A stretch of DNA of 64,000 bases from Spirochaetota bacterium. Lineage in GTDB: Bacteria; Spirochaetota; UBA12135; COTS27. Below the pieces are notes generated by a model. That model was given only the letters and a program-made list of their open reading frames with translations. It did no database searches and had not been told where the DNA came from. The stretch is taken from NCBI GenBank assembly GCA_013426755.1, contig AP019861.1, positions 607,067-671,066 on the forward strand, in the 5' to 3' direction. The translations under genes and the position numbers were made by a program. Positions 37,504 through 46,027 of the stretch are shown piece after piece. How positions within the stretch are numbered: position 1 is the stretch's first letter; each line of letters opens with the position of its first letter.

Positions 37504-38286
37504 ATGAACAATAAAATAGAAGACCTATTTAAAATCAGTCCCAAATACCGTTCTAGACAAAAACGCCAAGGAACAATGATGGATAATGATGGCAGACGAA
37601 TGTCTCCTCTAGCACGTGTTGTGTATGAAAAGGCAGTGATTGCTTATAAAAAGAAACACTACGAGCAAGCAGGTAATTTATTCAAAATGCTGCTCGATAA
37701 AAAAATTCCAAGCTCCGTCTGTGCCTATTTTGGAGCTATCTGTTTTATGAAATTAGGACAACTCAGTACCGCACGGACGTACTTTGAGAAGACGATTGCT
37801 TTGAAAAAAAATTACTACCACGCCATGTATGCGCACATATTCTTAGGCTACTTGGCGATAAAAGACAATAACTTGCCAGAAGCCCTAGAATGGCTAGAAC
37901 TTCCAGTCAAAAATGACTTCGAAAGCCCACTTCCCTATTCATTTATGGGTTATATTATGGAAAAACAAAAAAACTACACCCTAGCACAGAAATATTACAA
38001 ACAATCCTTAGCACGCGACCCTGAGAATCCCTCGTTTAAAAACAATCTCGCTTTTACCTATCTCGCAGCCAATGAAAATCTAGACGAAGCAGAAACACTC
38101 ATCAAACAAGCCGTCAAAAAAGACAGTCATAATCCAGCCTATCTGCACAGCTGGGGCTGGTTCTTCTTCATCAAACGTAAATTTAAAGAAGCACTTAAAG
38201 CACTTTCCTACGCCGCCTCTTTCACAAAAGACTATGTCATTGTTCGTGATTTAAACATTGTCAAGCAAAAATTAAAAGATTCTTAA
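37504..38286 (+). CDS. TPR-repeat protein
   Basis: 260 aa, no signal peptide, probably cytoplasmic. After a basic leader (KYRSRQKRQG) there are about five tetratricopeptide repeats: VYEKAVIAYKKKHYEQAGN, CAYFGAICFMKLGQLSTAR, MYAHIFLGYLAIKDNNLPEA, YSFMGYIMEKQKNYTLAQKY, and a last unit with FKNNLAFTYLAANENLDEAE. The GGAAGAGG ribosome binding site is well placed before the ATG. TPR arrays mediate protein contacts; the partner is unknown. The next gene is a TPR lipoprotein 64 bp downstream. Confidence 0.8.
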   Translation: MNNKIEDLFKISPKYRSRQKRQGTMMDNDGRRMSPLARVVYEKAVIAYKKKHYEQAGNLFKMLLDKKIPSSVCAYFGAICFMKLGQLSTARTYFEKTIALKKNYYHAMYAHIFLGYLAIKDNNLPEALEWLELPVKNDFESPLPYSFMGYIMEKQKNYTLAQKYYKQSLARDPENPSFKNNLAFTYLAANENLDEAETLIKQAVKKDSHNPAYLHSWGWFFFIKRKFKEALKALSYAASFTKDYVIVRDLNIVKQKLKDS

Positions 38287-38319
38287 CCGTAGCTTCACAC
38301 GCTTATACATGTATTATTA

Positions 38320-38325
38320 TATAAT
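38320..38325 (+). promoter_or_regulatory. possible -10 box before TPR lipoprotein
   Basis: TATAAT at 38320-38325, 26 bp before the ATG; no clear -35. Confidence 0.25.
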
Positions 38326-38350
38326 AGAGAAAGCATATAGCTAATTTTCT

Positions 38351-39085
38351 ATGGTTTTTTTTACGCTCATGCGCCTTCCATTCCGGTTACAAATCCAGCA
38401 TGCCATAAGCTACGTAGTCCTTATGCTAACTATCGCTGGTGTTTTAAGCTCCTGTGCTAAAGATACTACATTCTCAGAAGCACGCAAACTTCAATCCAAA
38501 GGCGACCAATCCTCACTAGAAACCGCCATCACTAAATATGACGAAATCTATTATAACGCCGTCACAGCGCTAGCAGGGAAATATGACGCCCAAGTCCACC
38601 TCGCTATCAAATTCGCCGAAGCAGGTCATTTCAATGCCTGTATCGAGCAACTTAACGCCGCTGCTGAGATTAAGAACACGGATCCTAATCTTTATTATTA
38701 CCTCGGACTTTGTTACACCAATCTTGCTAAAGCCAGTGATGATGACCAGCGGCGCCAGTGGAGCACACAAGCCGACGCTGCATTCAGTAAAGGCCTCGCC
38801 TACGAAAGTAATTCAAGTCGCCACCTCCTTTATTACGGCCAGGGAATCCTTTACGGTTTTATCATGGATAAGAGTAGCGAAGCGATAGCCGCACTTGAAA
38901 AATCCTACGCAATCGAACCTTATGACCTCAACGTGCTATTTGCACTCGGTAACCTTTATTACAAGACGCAAAACCACGAGCGATCACGCTATTTTTATCA
39001 AGAGATCATGAATAAAACCCCCAAAAATTCGCCTAAGTGGAAGAAAGCACAGGAGAACATTGCACGTATCCAAGCAAGCTCCTAA
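38351..39085 (+). CDS. TPR-containing lipoprotein
   Basis: 244 aa. A basic N-terminus and hydrophobic core are followed by lipobox VLSSC with Cys35, so it is probably an outer- or inner-membrane lipoprotein facing the periplasm. About four TPR units follow, for example AQVHLAIKFAEAGHFNACIEQL, LYYYLGLCYTNLAKAS and VLFALGNLYYKTQNHERSRYF. The size and TPR pattern resemble BamD-like or spirochaetal TPR lipoproteins, but no specific motif allows a name. The internal Met at residue 7 is an alternative start. Next is dprA, 14 bp downstream. Confidence 0.8.
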   Translation: MVFFTLMRLPFRLQIQHAISYVVLMLTIAGVLSSCAKDTTFSEARKLQSKGDQSSLETAITKYDEIYYNAVTALAGKYDAQVHLAIKFAEAGHFNACIEQLNAAAEIKNTDPNLYYYLGLCYTNLAKASDDDQRRQWSTQADAAFSKGLAYESNSSRHLLYYGQGILYGFIMDKSSEAIAALEKSYAIEPYDLNVLFALGNLYYKTQNHERSRYFYQEIMNKTPKNSPKWKKAQENIARIQASS

Positions 39086-39099
39086 AAGATTAAACCCCA

Positions 39100-40395
39100 A
39101 TGGTGCACTCTTCATTTACCGCAGAAGAACAATCCGTGCTCGCTTGTTATCTAGCACAATCATTCACACCCCATAGATTATTCAGATATATACGCAATTT
39201 TACGGAGTTTACAAAGTCCAGTCATTCGCTTACCGAGGCAACCACCACTTTTTCCTGGTGCGATCTGTTACAACTCTCTGAATACGAACTCAAACGCCGT
39301 AACCTCGTCCGTCCCAATCATCGTTATGAAGGTAGACAGCACCTTCTTACTCAAGCTAAAATCGAATATCAAACCGCCATCAAACATAAAGTTCAAATCA
39401 TCACATACGCAAGCCAAGCTTACCCTCAGATTTTAAAAAAAATTCCGCTTCCCCCCCTAGTGCTTTATTGCAAAGGCGCTATGCCCAGATTAGATTACGA
39501 ACGTGACCACGTCGTCGCCATTGTCGGGTCGCGCAAATCAGAAGCCTTTATCAATGATTTCGTCACGCGTTTTGCAAAAGCTATCGTCACCGCAGGTGGC
39601 ATAGTCGTATCAGGACTAGCACTCGGAGTGGATGGCAGTGCCCATTTAGGTGCATTGCAAGGTGCTAGCAAGCAAAAAATACAATCACAATCACCACCGC
39701 CTACCATAGCAGTTGTCGCCTCAGGCGTCGATTATATTTATCCGTATGCCAATCGCAATATTTATGATGATATCTTAAAACACAATGGGTGCATTCTTTC
39801 TGAGTATCCACTCGGAACAAAACCACTCGGTTACCATTTCCCTTTACGTAATCGCATCATAGCAGGGCTAGCACGCGAAGTATTCGTCGCCCAAGCAGGC
39901 ATTAAGAGTGGGGCGCTTATCACCGCCCAGTACGCCCTAGATTATGGCCGCTCTATATACACATATGGCGTAGAGACGATTGATCCATTGCCTGAGTCTT
40001 ATGCAGGCAATCTTAAACTCGTTAAAGAAGGAGCGCATGCTGTTCGCTTGATCGATACCTTTCTAACCCACACAGGATTCAAGCACCCTAATAATGCCCT
40101 AACACCTGATCATATCACCGATCCCTACACCACCCCGCAAGCACTTACAAATAAACAACTATCCGAAAGCGCCACCCGCCCTACAATAATTCCCACCGCT
40201 CCTAATAAACAGCATGACGAAACCACGCTCACTGAAAATATCCTCCTACTTCTTAAAGATTTCCCAGCTTCTTTGCAAGAATTGGCTGAGCAATTAGGCG
40301 TGAAACCTACCCTTCTCACCCCCCTTCTGATGGAACTTGTCCTCGATAATAAAATCCATGAAGTTACGCCCAACCGCTACATGTTAAAAAAGTAA
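39100..40395 (+). CDS. dprA: DNA processing protein DprA (Smf)
   Basis: Single-strand DNA-binding protein that loads RecA in natural transformation and is also widespread in non-competent bacteria. The Rossmann core (about 125-315) has the family blocks LPPLVLYCKGAM, VAIVGSRKSE, IVVSGLALGVDGSAHLGAL, VVASGVDYIYPYANRNIY, LSEYPLGTKP, FPLRNRIIAGLA and GSGALITA-like KSGALITAQYALDYGR. A winged-helix C-terminus follows (about 370-431, SLQELAEQLGVKPTLLTPLL). The N-terminal helical region is divergent. Its 431 aa is about 60 longer than usual, with a polar linker (about 325-370). It starts 14 bp after the TPR lipoprotein gene. Confidence 0.93.
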   Translation: MVHSSFTAEEQSVLACYLAQSFTPHRLFRYIRNFTEFTKSSHSLTEATTTFSWCDLLQLSEYELKRRNLVRPNHRYEGRQHLLTQAKIEYQTAIKHKVQIITYASQAYPQILKKIPLPPLVLYCKGAMPRLDYERDHVVAIVGSRKSEAFINDFVTRFAKAIVTAGGIVVSGLALGVDGSAHLGALQGASKQKIQSQSPPPTIAVVASGVDYIYPYANRNIYDDILKHNGCILSEYPLGTKPLGYHFPLRNRIIAGLAREVFVAQAGIKSGALITAQYALDYGRSIYTYGVETIDPLPESYAGNLKLVKEGAHAVRLIDTFLTHTGFKHPNNALTPDHITDPYTTPQALTNKQLSESATRPTIIPTAPNKQHDETTLTENILLLLKDFPASLQELAEQLGVKPTLLTPLLMELVLDNKIHEVTPNRYMLKK

Positions 40396-40473
40396 TCAAA
40401 TCAACTCTCATACTCCAGTTATGAAGATATTTTTATTGCTTCAAACCTATTAATATCCCGCTCGAAAAACACG

Positions 40474-40504
40474 ATATTGTAAAGACATACTGTCTTTACA
40501 ATAT
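40474..40504. promoter_or_regulatory. 31-bp perfect palindrome upstream of the Xer-type recombinase
   Basis: ATATTGTAAAGACA (40474-40487), loop TAC, TGTCTTTACAATAT (40491-40504): 14 bp of perfect dyad. It ends 8 bp before the recombinase GTG. There is no U-tract, so it is not a classic terminator. It could be an operator, a recombinase site (though the spacing differs from the 11-6-11 dif plan) or a hairpin hiding the ribosome binding region. Confidence 0.6.
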
Positions 40505-40512
40505 TAAATGGA

Positions 40513-41991
40513 GTGTACCTGGCCTTCCAGTACAAAAAAACACATAGCATGCAAGAACATTCCACCTTTCCACCTTCGCCAGTTAAGGCTTCTCTAAAAG
40601 ATTCCCCCAAAAACCCACTCTCCGTGGTAGACCTTGTATTGAATTTGATCTTCGAGATCGATGATACCGCATTTGAACGTGAGGTCAAGACGTATTTAAT
40701 ATATTTAAAGAATTTTAAACATTACTCCGAACATACCATTCGTGCTTATAGACGATGGCTCCAAACGTTAAGAGACTTTGCTAGGACGCACGTATCCATT
40801 GAACCCACCACTTCAATGTCAACCGCCAAGCAATATACATTCTCTATTGACCCAAAACACGTCCCGTCGCCTTCTACTAATCCCATTATTTCTCAAGCAG
40901 CAACCTCTTCTAACCCTAAGTACGTAGCTACTAGAGTAGGAGCAGATGCAGCGGGCAAATTTCATGACAACGAACGCATGCTTATAAAAAAATTGTTCCG
41001 TTATTATATACAAGCCCTCAGACAAGCCCATCTTTCTGCAGCGAGTGTTATTCAAGCTAAAGCTGCTGTGACGACGTGGTTACGCTACCTCAGCCGTTAT
41101 TTTAACCAGCGCACTGGCGCAGACGAAGCTCAATTCGGCGCTGCTAGCTTCAATCCAGCAATGTGGTTTCCTATGGTTGTACATAAACGGTCTCTTCCTT
41201 ATTTTTTTTATAAAGAAGAAGTAAGGGAGGTATTGAGATTGTTAGAGGCATTGTTAACCACTTATCTTAAAGAAAATAATACGCCTTATCCAACCTATAT
41301 AGAAACATCTAATTCCAATCCACATCGTAGCCAGCAATCACAGAAAGCCATTTCAAGCAAAGTAACTTCTTCACTGCAGCAGTCTTATTTAACAGTACGC
41401 AATGTCTTCATCGTCAGGGCACTTTATTTACTTGGTTGTCGCATCAGTGAGCTTGGTAACCTACGTGTTAGAGATATCAATGCCAGCACACAGTTTGTAT
41501 TATTACGCGGCAAAGGAAGAAAAGAAAGGTGGATTCCATTGACAAGTTATTTGACACGAAGCCTCCCGTTATATCTGAAGATAAGAGAACAATTTTTAAC
41601 CACTATCCACACGCGCGCTAACCCCACCCGTAAACAATTAGCACCAGCGACAGAAGCCTTATTATTAAATCATCGCGGTCATCCAATCACAACTCGTGGC
41701 ATTCGCAATGCTTTTTATAAAATTATGAACTGGTGCAGTGACCATACAAGCGCCGAAGTCAAACAACGTTTTCATGCAGCACATCCCCATATGTTACGTC
41801 ATTCATTAGCAACACATCTGATGGAAGCAGGCTTAGATTTACGCCTGATTCAAGACTGGTTAGGACATACTTCACTAGCTACCGTTGAACGCTACACACA
41901 TGTTACGAAAGAACACCTTAAACGGAAATTTGCTCGCTTTCATCCTTATGAAAGAAAGAGTGATAGCCCACTCAGTGAACCTCAAATCTAA
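40513..41991 (+). CDS. tyrosine recombinase, XerC/XerD-like
   Basis: Site-specific recombinase of the Xer type, normally resolving chromosome dimers at dif. N-terminal SAM-like core-binding domain at about 50-80 and 150-195 (FEREVKTYLIYLKNFKHYSEHTIRAYRRWL). Catalytic residues are present: Arg310 in GCRISELGNL, Lys in RGKGRKERWIPL, His426 and Arg429 in HMLRHSLATHL, His in LGHTSLATVERY and Tyr461. Its 492 aa compares with about 300 in the family; the excess is in polar insertions at about 85-150, within the core-binding domain, and about 255-285. The start is GTG here; ATG at 40549 is an alternative. Housekeeping Xer is more likely than a phage integrase because there is no mobile-element context. 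Confidence 0.85.
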   Translation: MYLAFQYKKTHSMQEHSTFPPSPVKASLKDSPKNPLSVVDLVLNLIFEIDDTAFEREVKTYLIYLKNFKHYSEHTIRAYRRWLQTLRDFARTHVSIEPTTSMSTAKQYTFSIDPKHVPSPSTNPIISQAATSSNPKYVATRVGADAAGKFHDNERMLIKKLFRYYIQALRQAHLSAASVIQAKAAVTTWLRYLSRYFNQRTGADEAQFGAASFNPAMWFPMVVHKRSLPYFFYKEEVREVLRLLEALLTTYLKENNTPYPTYIETSNSNPHRSQQSQKAISSKVTSSLQQSYLTVRNVFIVRALYLLGCRISELGNLRVRDINASTQFVLLRGKGRKERWIPLTSYLTRSLPLYLKIREQFLTTIHTRANPTRKQLAPATEALLLNHRGHPITTRGIRNAFYKIMNWCSDHTSAEVKQRFHAAHPHMLRHSLATHLMEAGLDLRLIQDWLGHTSLATVERYTHVTKEHLKRKFARFHPYERKSDSPLSEPQI

Positions 41992-42035
41992 CGTGCGTTT
42001 TTATATTTATACGGACTGCTGCTATTTTAAGATGG

Positions 42036-42041
42036 TATAAT
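42036..42041 (+). promoter_or_regulatory. possible -10 box for glmS
   Basis: TATAAT at 42036-42041 about 110 bp upstream of the start, followed by AAGGAG. No clear -35; no glmS-ribozyme-like core recognised in the leader. Confidence 0.3.
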
Positions 42042-42148
42042 AAGGAGACGTAGTATTTTGCATTGGAGTTATTAAATCTATGTAGGGATCTGTATTTTTT
42101 ATGAATTCTTCTTAAATAATATTATTTTTTATAGGTGTTTTGATATAT

Positions 42149-43999
42149 ATGTGTGGTATTATAGGATATGTCGGCAAGCGCGATCTGGCGTCTGTACTCG
42201 TAGCGGGACTTGAACGTCTTAGTTATCGTGGTTACGATTCGAGTGGAATAGCTGTCATCAGTAAGGGAGAGCTTAGCGCTTGGAAAAGCGAAGGAAAAGT
42301 GCAACGCCTCATCGATCGCTATATCAAGTCCATTAAGATCTCAAACGCAACGGTAGGTATCGGGCATACACGCTGGGCAACACACGGTGAACCTACCGAT
42401 ATAAATGCGCATCCACAACTAAGTAGCGATCAAAAAATAGGTCTTGTGCATAACGGTATCATTGAAAATTTTGCATTTCTTAAAAAAAACTTGCAACCGC
42501 GTTATTTATTTAAATCTGAAACCGATAGCGAAGTCGCAGCCCACCTTATCGAAGCAGAATTTCACAGAACCCACTCTTTTTTACAAGCATTTCAAAAAAC
42601 GCTAAGCCAATTAGAAGGCACTTATGCGCTGGCGATCATTTCTGAACATGACCCCCAGACATTGTTTGCAGCACGCCTCGGCAGTCCGCTCATCATTGGG
42701 CTAGGTGAAGATGAAAATTTTATCGCCTCAGACCTCGTTGCACTTATTCCACACACTAGAAATTTTATTTATCTAGCTGATAACGAATGGGCTATTATTT
42801 CTGCCAGTGAAGTACAAGTCTACGATCAAGCAGGCAATCGTGTTAAAAAAGCTATCAAACATCTTAAAATAAACGACTCCGATCTACACCAGCCTGCTAA
42901 AGGGCATTTCCCGCATTACATGCTTAAAGAGATCTTCGACCAGCCTGAGATCTTAAAACGAATCTTGAGCACTTATACTTCTGATGAAGTAGAACTTCGC
43001 TTTAAAAGTCTAGCAGCACATACCGATCCACTCAAAAAATGTGAAAAATTTCTTATCCAGGCGTGTGGTACTTCATGGCATGCCGGCCTAGTGGCTAAAT
43101 ACTGGTTAGAAGAATTCGCACACATTTCAACCGAAGTCGATATTTCATCCGAATTTCGCTACCGTAAAATCCTAGCACGCAATCATGACATCCTCCTTGC
43201 CCTATCCCAATCAGGTGAAACTGCCGATACGCTAGCAGGTATTCGTGAAGTACGTAAACTTTACAATAAACTTCCCGTCATTTCATTTATCAATCGCTCT
43301 GAAACGACTATGGAACACGAATCCGATGCGATCATTCCCTCTTTAGCAGGAACTGAAATAGGTGTTGCTTCTACTAAAAATTACATTGCTCAGTTAGGCA
43401 CGTTATTTCTCTTTGCCTTATATTTAGGACAACTTAAAGGAATTCTCACCGCGGCTAAGATCGCCGAGTATTTACGTGCTTTTGCCATGCTTCCTGCCCT
43501 TATCAATAAAATACTTGCTTATCGTAAAACCATTAAAGCTATTTCAAGTCGTTACGCTACCGATAAAGGTTTTTTATTCATTGGTCGGGGTATGAATTAC
43601 CCTAATGCACTCGAAGGGGCTTTGAAATTAAAAGAAATCTCCTATCTTTACGCAGCAGGATATGCTGCTGGTGAACTCAAACACGGACCTATTGCGCTTA
43701 TTGACGAGAATATGCCTGTTATTGCCTTGATTCCTCACACGAGCAATTATTCTAAAATGATGAATAATTTAGAAGAAGTACGCTCACGTAAGGGAAGAAT
43801 CATTGCTATTGTGACTGAAGGCGATAAGGATGTGACGGCGATTGCCGACACGGTTATTCCAATTCCTGCTATCATTGAAGAGCTTTCGCCGCTTCTTACT
43901 ATTATTCCACTTCAATTATTCGCTTATGATATAGCTGTTGCCTTAGACCGTGATGTCGATCAACCTAAGAATCTTGCTAAAAGTGTTACCGTCGAGTGA
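42149..43999 (+). CDS. glmS: glutamine-fructose-6-phosphate aminotransferase (isomerizing)
   Basis: Makes glucosamine-6-phosphate from fructose-6-phosphate and glutamine, the entry to peptidoglycan and amino-sugar synthesis. The start must be the ATG of MCGIIGYVG, because Cys2 becomes the N-terminal nucleophile; an in-frame TTG nine bases upstream is not the start. The glutaminase domain has RLSYRGYDSSGIA, GHTRWATHGEPTD, NAHPQ, LVHNGIIENF and ETDSEVAAHLI. Two SIS isomerase domains follow (ACGTSWHAGL, LSQSGETADTLA, GRGMNYPNALEGALKLKEISY, GELKHGPIALI), ending in LAKSVTVE. Its 616 aa is normal, with no repeat insertion, unlike many neighbours. Confidence 0.97.
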   Translation: MCGIIGYVGKRDLASVLVAGLERLSYRGYDSSGIAVISKGELSAWKSEGKVQRLIDRYIKSIKISNATVGIGHTRWATHGEPTDINAHPQLSSDQKIGLVHNGIIENFAFLKKNLQPRYLFKSETDSEVAAHLIEAEFHRTHSFLQAFQKTLSQLEGTYALAIISEHDPQTLFAARLGSPLIIGLGEDENFIASDLVALIPHTRNFIYLADNEWAIISASEVQVYDQAGNRVKKAIKHLKINDSDLHQPAKGHFPHYMLKEIFDQPEILKRILSTYTSDEVELRFKSLAAHTDPLKKCEKFLIQACGTSWHAGLVAKYWLEEFAHISTEVDISSEFRYRKILARNHDILLALSQSGETADTLAGIREVRKLYNKLPVISFINRSETTMEHESDAIIPSLAGTEIGVASTKNYIAQLGTLFLFALYLGQLKGILTAAKIAEYLRAFAMLPALINKILAYRKTIKAISSRYATDKGFLFIGRGMNYPNALEGALKLKEISYLYAAGYAAGELKHGPIALIDENMPVIALIPHTSNYSKMMNNLEEVRSRKGRIIAIVTEGDKDVTAIADTVIPIPAIIEELSPLLTIIPLQLFAYDIAVALDRDVDQPKNLAKSVTVE

Positions 44000-44319
44000 A
44001 ATTTCACAACAATTTTTATATGAATCGCCGTTTTTTCGTGAGTTGTGTATAAAAAATTGTTTTTTTAAATCTGAAGGCTCTTTATCGTAGACAATCACCT
44101 CCCAGTTAGCGATTTATTTTAATAAAGTAACTCAATGATTTTGTATACGACTCTAAACTCAATGATAAGAAATATTTGCATCAATCTTTAAAAATAGTGA
44201 TTGAATCACATTGTTATCATAATAGAGTACGAAGACGAGACTTTGTTCAGTATTTTGAAATCTTGTTTAAAGCACATAAAAATACATAATAATATACAAA
44301 AATATATAAAGGTTCAGCA
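44000..44319. other. intergenic gap after glmS
   Basis: AACAATTTTTATA near 44009 and TATAAAAAATTGTT near 44050 form an inverted repeat with a long loop, followed by a T-run; it may be a weak terminator. The rest is AT-rich with no further feature recognised. Confidence 0.35.
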
Positions 44320-45192
44320 ATGAAACATCATCACGATACAAAATTCAGTAGAATTTTTCAAAGCCATACAAAATTTTCATCCGTAGTTGTGGTCTTAGTA
44401 GGATTATTATTGATATTACCTGCGTTAGGATTGGAATTTTTATGGGGTGAAGACCGCCGTCAAGTTCTATATCGCGTCAACAGTCAAATAGATATTCAAG
44501 ATAACATTGAAGAATGGCAATATCTTGCGAAAAGAGGCGACGTTCGTGCCAAAATAGAGCTATGCCAGTACCATTTCTCTAATAAATTTTACAAACAGGC
44601 CTTGCGTTCATGCAAAAAAGCCGCTCGCTTTCGTGACAGCTCCGCTCAATACACCCTAGGTACCATGTACTTAAACGGCTACGGGGTTACCGTAAATGCC
44701 AATAAAGCTATCAAGTGGTTTAAAAAATCTGCTAACCGTGGCAACACAGAAACACAGATAAGACTTGCTAGGATGTACTCCAAAGGAGAGAACGTGCAGC
44801 TCAGTCACAAAAAAGCCGCCAAATGGTACAAACGCGCTGCCAAGCAGAACAATGCCACCGCACAGAATAACCTTGCTATCCAGTACCTCAAAGGTCAAGG
44901 CATTAGAAAAAACACTCAAAAAGCCAGAACTCTGCTCGAACAAGCCGCCTCCAATGGCGACTCGCTAGCTCAATACAACCTCAGTATCTTCTATTTCAAT
45001 GGGCAAAATGGCAAGCAGAACAACACCGAAGCTTACAAATGGCTTTTTATCAGTAGAAAAACCGGCCCTGTTTATAACATTGATAAGAGAAACGAACTGT
45101 ACAATCAACTTCAGCAGTCCCTTACTCTAACTGAGCGTGAAGATGCCCAGATGCAGGCTAAACTCTGGATGCGAAGCCGCGGCTACCAATAA
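44320..45192 (+). CDS. exported Sel1-repeat protein, paralogue 1
   Basis: 290 aa. A long N-terminal region with a hydrophobic helix (about 24-45) is probably a signal peptide or anchor. A capping helix pair with a Cys pair (C-x15-C: LCQYHF...SCKKAA) comes next, then four Sel1 units of about 36 residues (SAQYTLGTMYLNGYGV, QIRLARMYSKGENV, AQNNLAIQYLKGQGI, AQYNLSIFYFNGQN). The C-terminal tail, EAYKWLFISRK plus a helix ending in LWMRSRG, is shared with the next three genes. Sel1 arrays form protein-binding solenoids. First member of a four-gene tandem family. Confidence 0.85.
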   Translation: MKHHHDTKFSRIFQSHTKFSSVVVVLVGLLLILPALGLEFLWGEDRRQVLYRVNSQIDIQDNIEEWQYLAKRGDVRAKIELCQYHFSNKFYKQALRSCKKAARFRDSSAQYTLGTMYLNGYGVTVNANKAIKWFKKSANRGNTETQIRLARMYSKGENVQLSHKKAAKWYKRAAKQNNATAQNNLAIQYLKGQGIRKNTQKARTLLEQAASNGDSLAQYNLSIFYFNGQNGKQNNTEAYKWLFISRKTGPVYNIDKRNELYNQLQQSLTLTEREDAQMQAKLWMRSRGYQ

Positions 45193-45198
45193 AATTCT

Positions 45199-45223
45199 AA
45201 CCTGCCATTCAAACTGGCAGGTT
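45199..45223 (+). terminator. stem-loop after Sel1 paralogue 1
   Basis: AACCTGCCA (45199-45207), loop TTCAAAC, TGGCAGGTT (45215-45223): a 9-bp perfect stem six bases after the stop codon, followed by TAACGTTGTT. Shape fits a rho-independent terminator with a weak T-tract. Confidence 0.65.
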
Positions 45224-45349
45224 TAACGTTGTTACTCGACTAAGAGGACGAGTTCTGGCTGAAGATGAGTTCTGGTGGGTTGTGATCAGGGGGCATTGTT
45301 GCCCTTTTTTAAGTGATTGTTAAATTGCTATATTGAGTTTAGCGATGTA

Positions 45350-45715
45350 GATAGAATTTTTCAATTGAATTTATTAGCGTCAATAGAATTTTTCTGTGTG
45401 TTTTAGTGGTGTGAAATAAATTTTTCAATTGAATTTATTAGCGTTAATAGAATTTTTCTGTGTGTTTTGGTGGTATGAAATAAATTTTTCAATTGAATTT
45501 ATTAGCGTCAATAGAATTTTTCTGTGTGTTTTGGTGGTATGAAATAAATTTTTCAATTGAATTTATTAGCGTCAATAGAATTTTTCTGTGTGTTTTGGTG
45601 GTGTGAAATAAATTTTTCAATTGAATTTATTAGCGTCAATAGAATTTTTCTGTGTGTTTTGGTGGTGTGAAATAAATTTTTCAATTGAATTTATTAGCGT
45701 TAATATAATTTTTCA
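45350..45715. repeat. 64-bp minisatellite between Sel1 paralogues 1 and 2
   Basis: GAAATAAATTTTTCAATTGA starts at 45413, 45477, 45541, 45605 and 45669, exactly 64 bp apart, with partial units at both ends. Copies differ at only a few positions. The AT-rich remainder (45716-46027) shows no further structure. Confidence 0.95.
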
Positions 45716-46027
45716 TCAGTGAATTATTGAATTTTATCTCAATAGTTATTGAATTGAGCGTTAAAATTCGTAATTTTATAGGGTGTCATCTATTTTTTAA
45801 TGTAAAAATAATTTCTGCTGCGACATTATAGAAAAAAAATTGTAGCCGCGCGATTTTTATGGTCAGTTAATATTCTAACCTTTTGCTGGTTTTGTATAGC
45901 TTCTAGGATATTACCGTGTTAATTTTTATGTTAGAATACGTCAGGGGATTTTTGTGGAGTTAAAAATATTGGAATAATAATTTGTTAAAAATGATAATTA
46001 TTTTAAATATTTTGGGGGCACACCACA

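Noticed and set aside
40513-41991. Integrase of a genomic island
   Set aside because: Flanked by dprA and glmS, no tRNA target, no phage or conjugation genes and no direct repeats of attachment type; a housekeeping Xer is more likely.
42042-42148. glmS ribozyme or riboswitch in the glmS leader
   Set aside because: The leader is only about 100 nt, AT-rich, and shows no glmS-ribozyme core.
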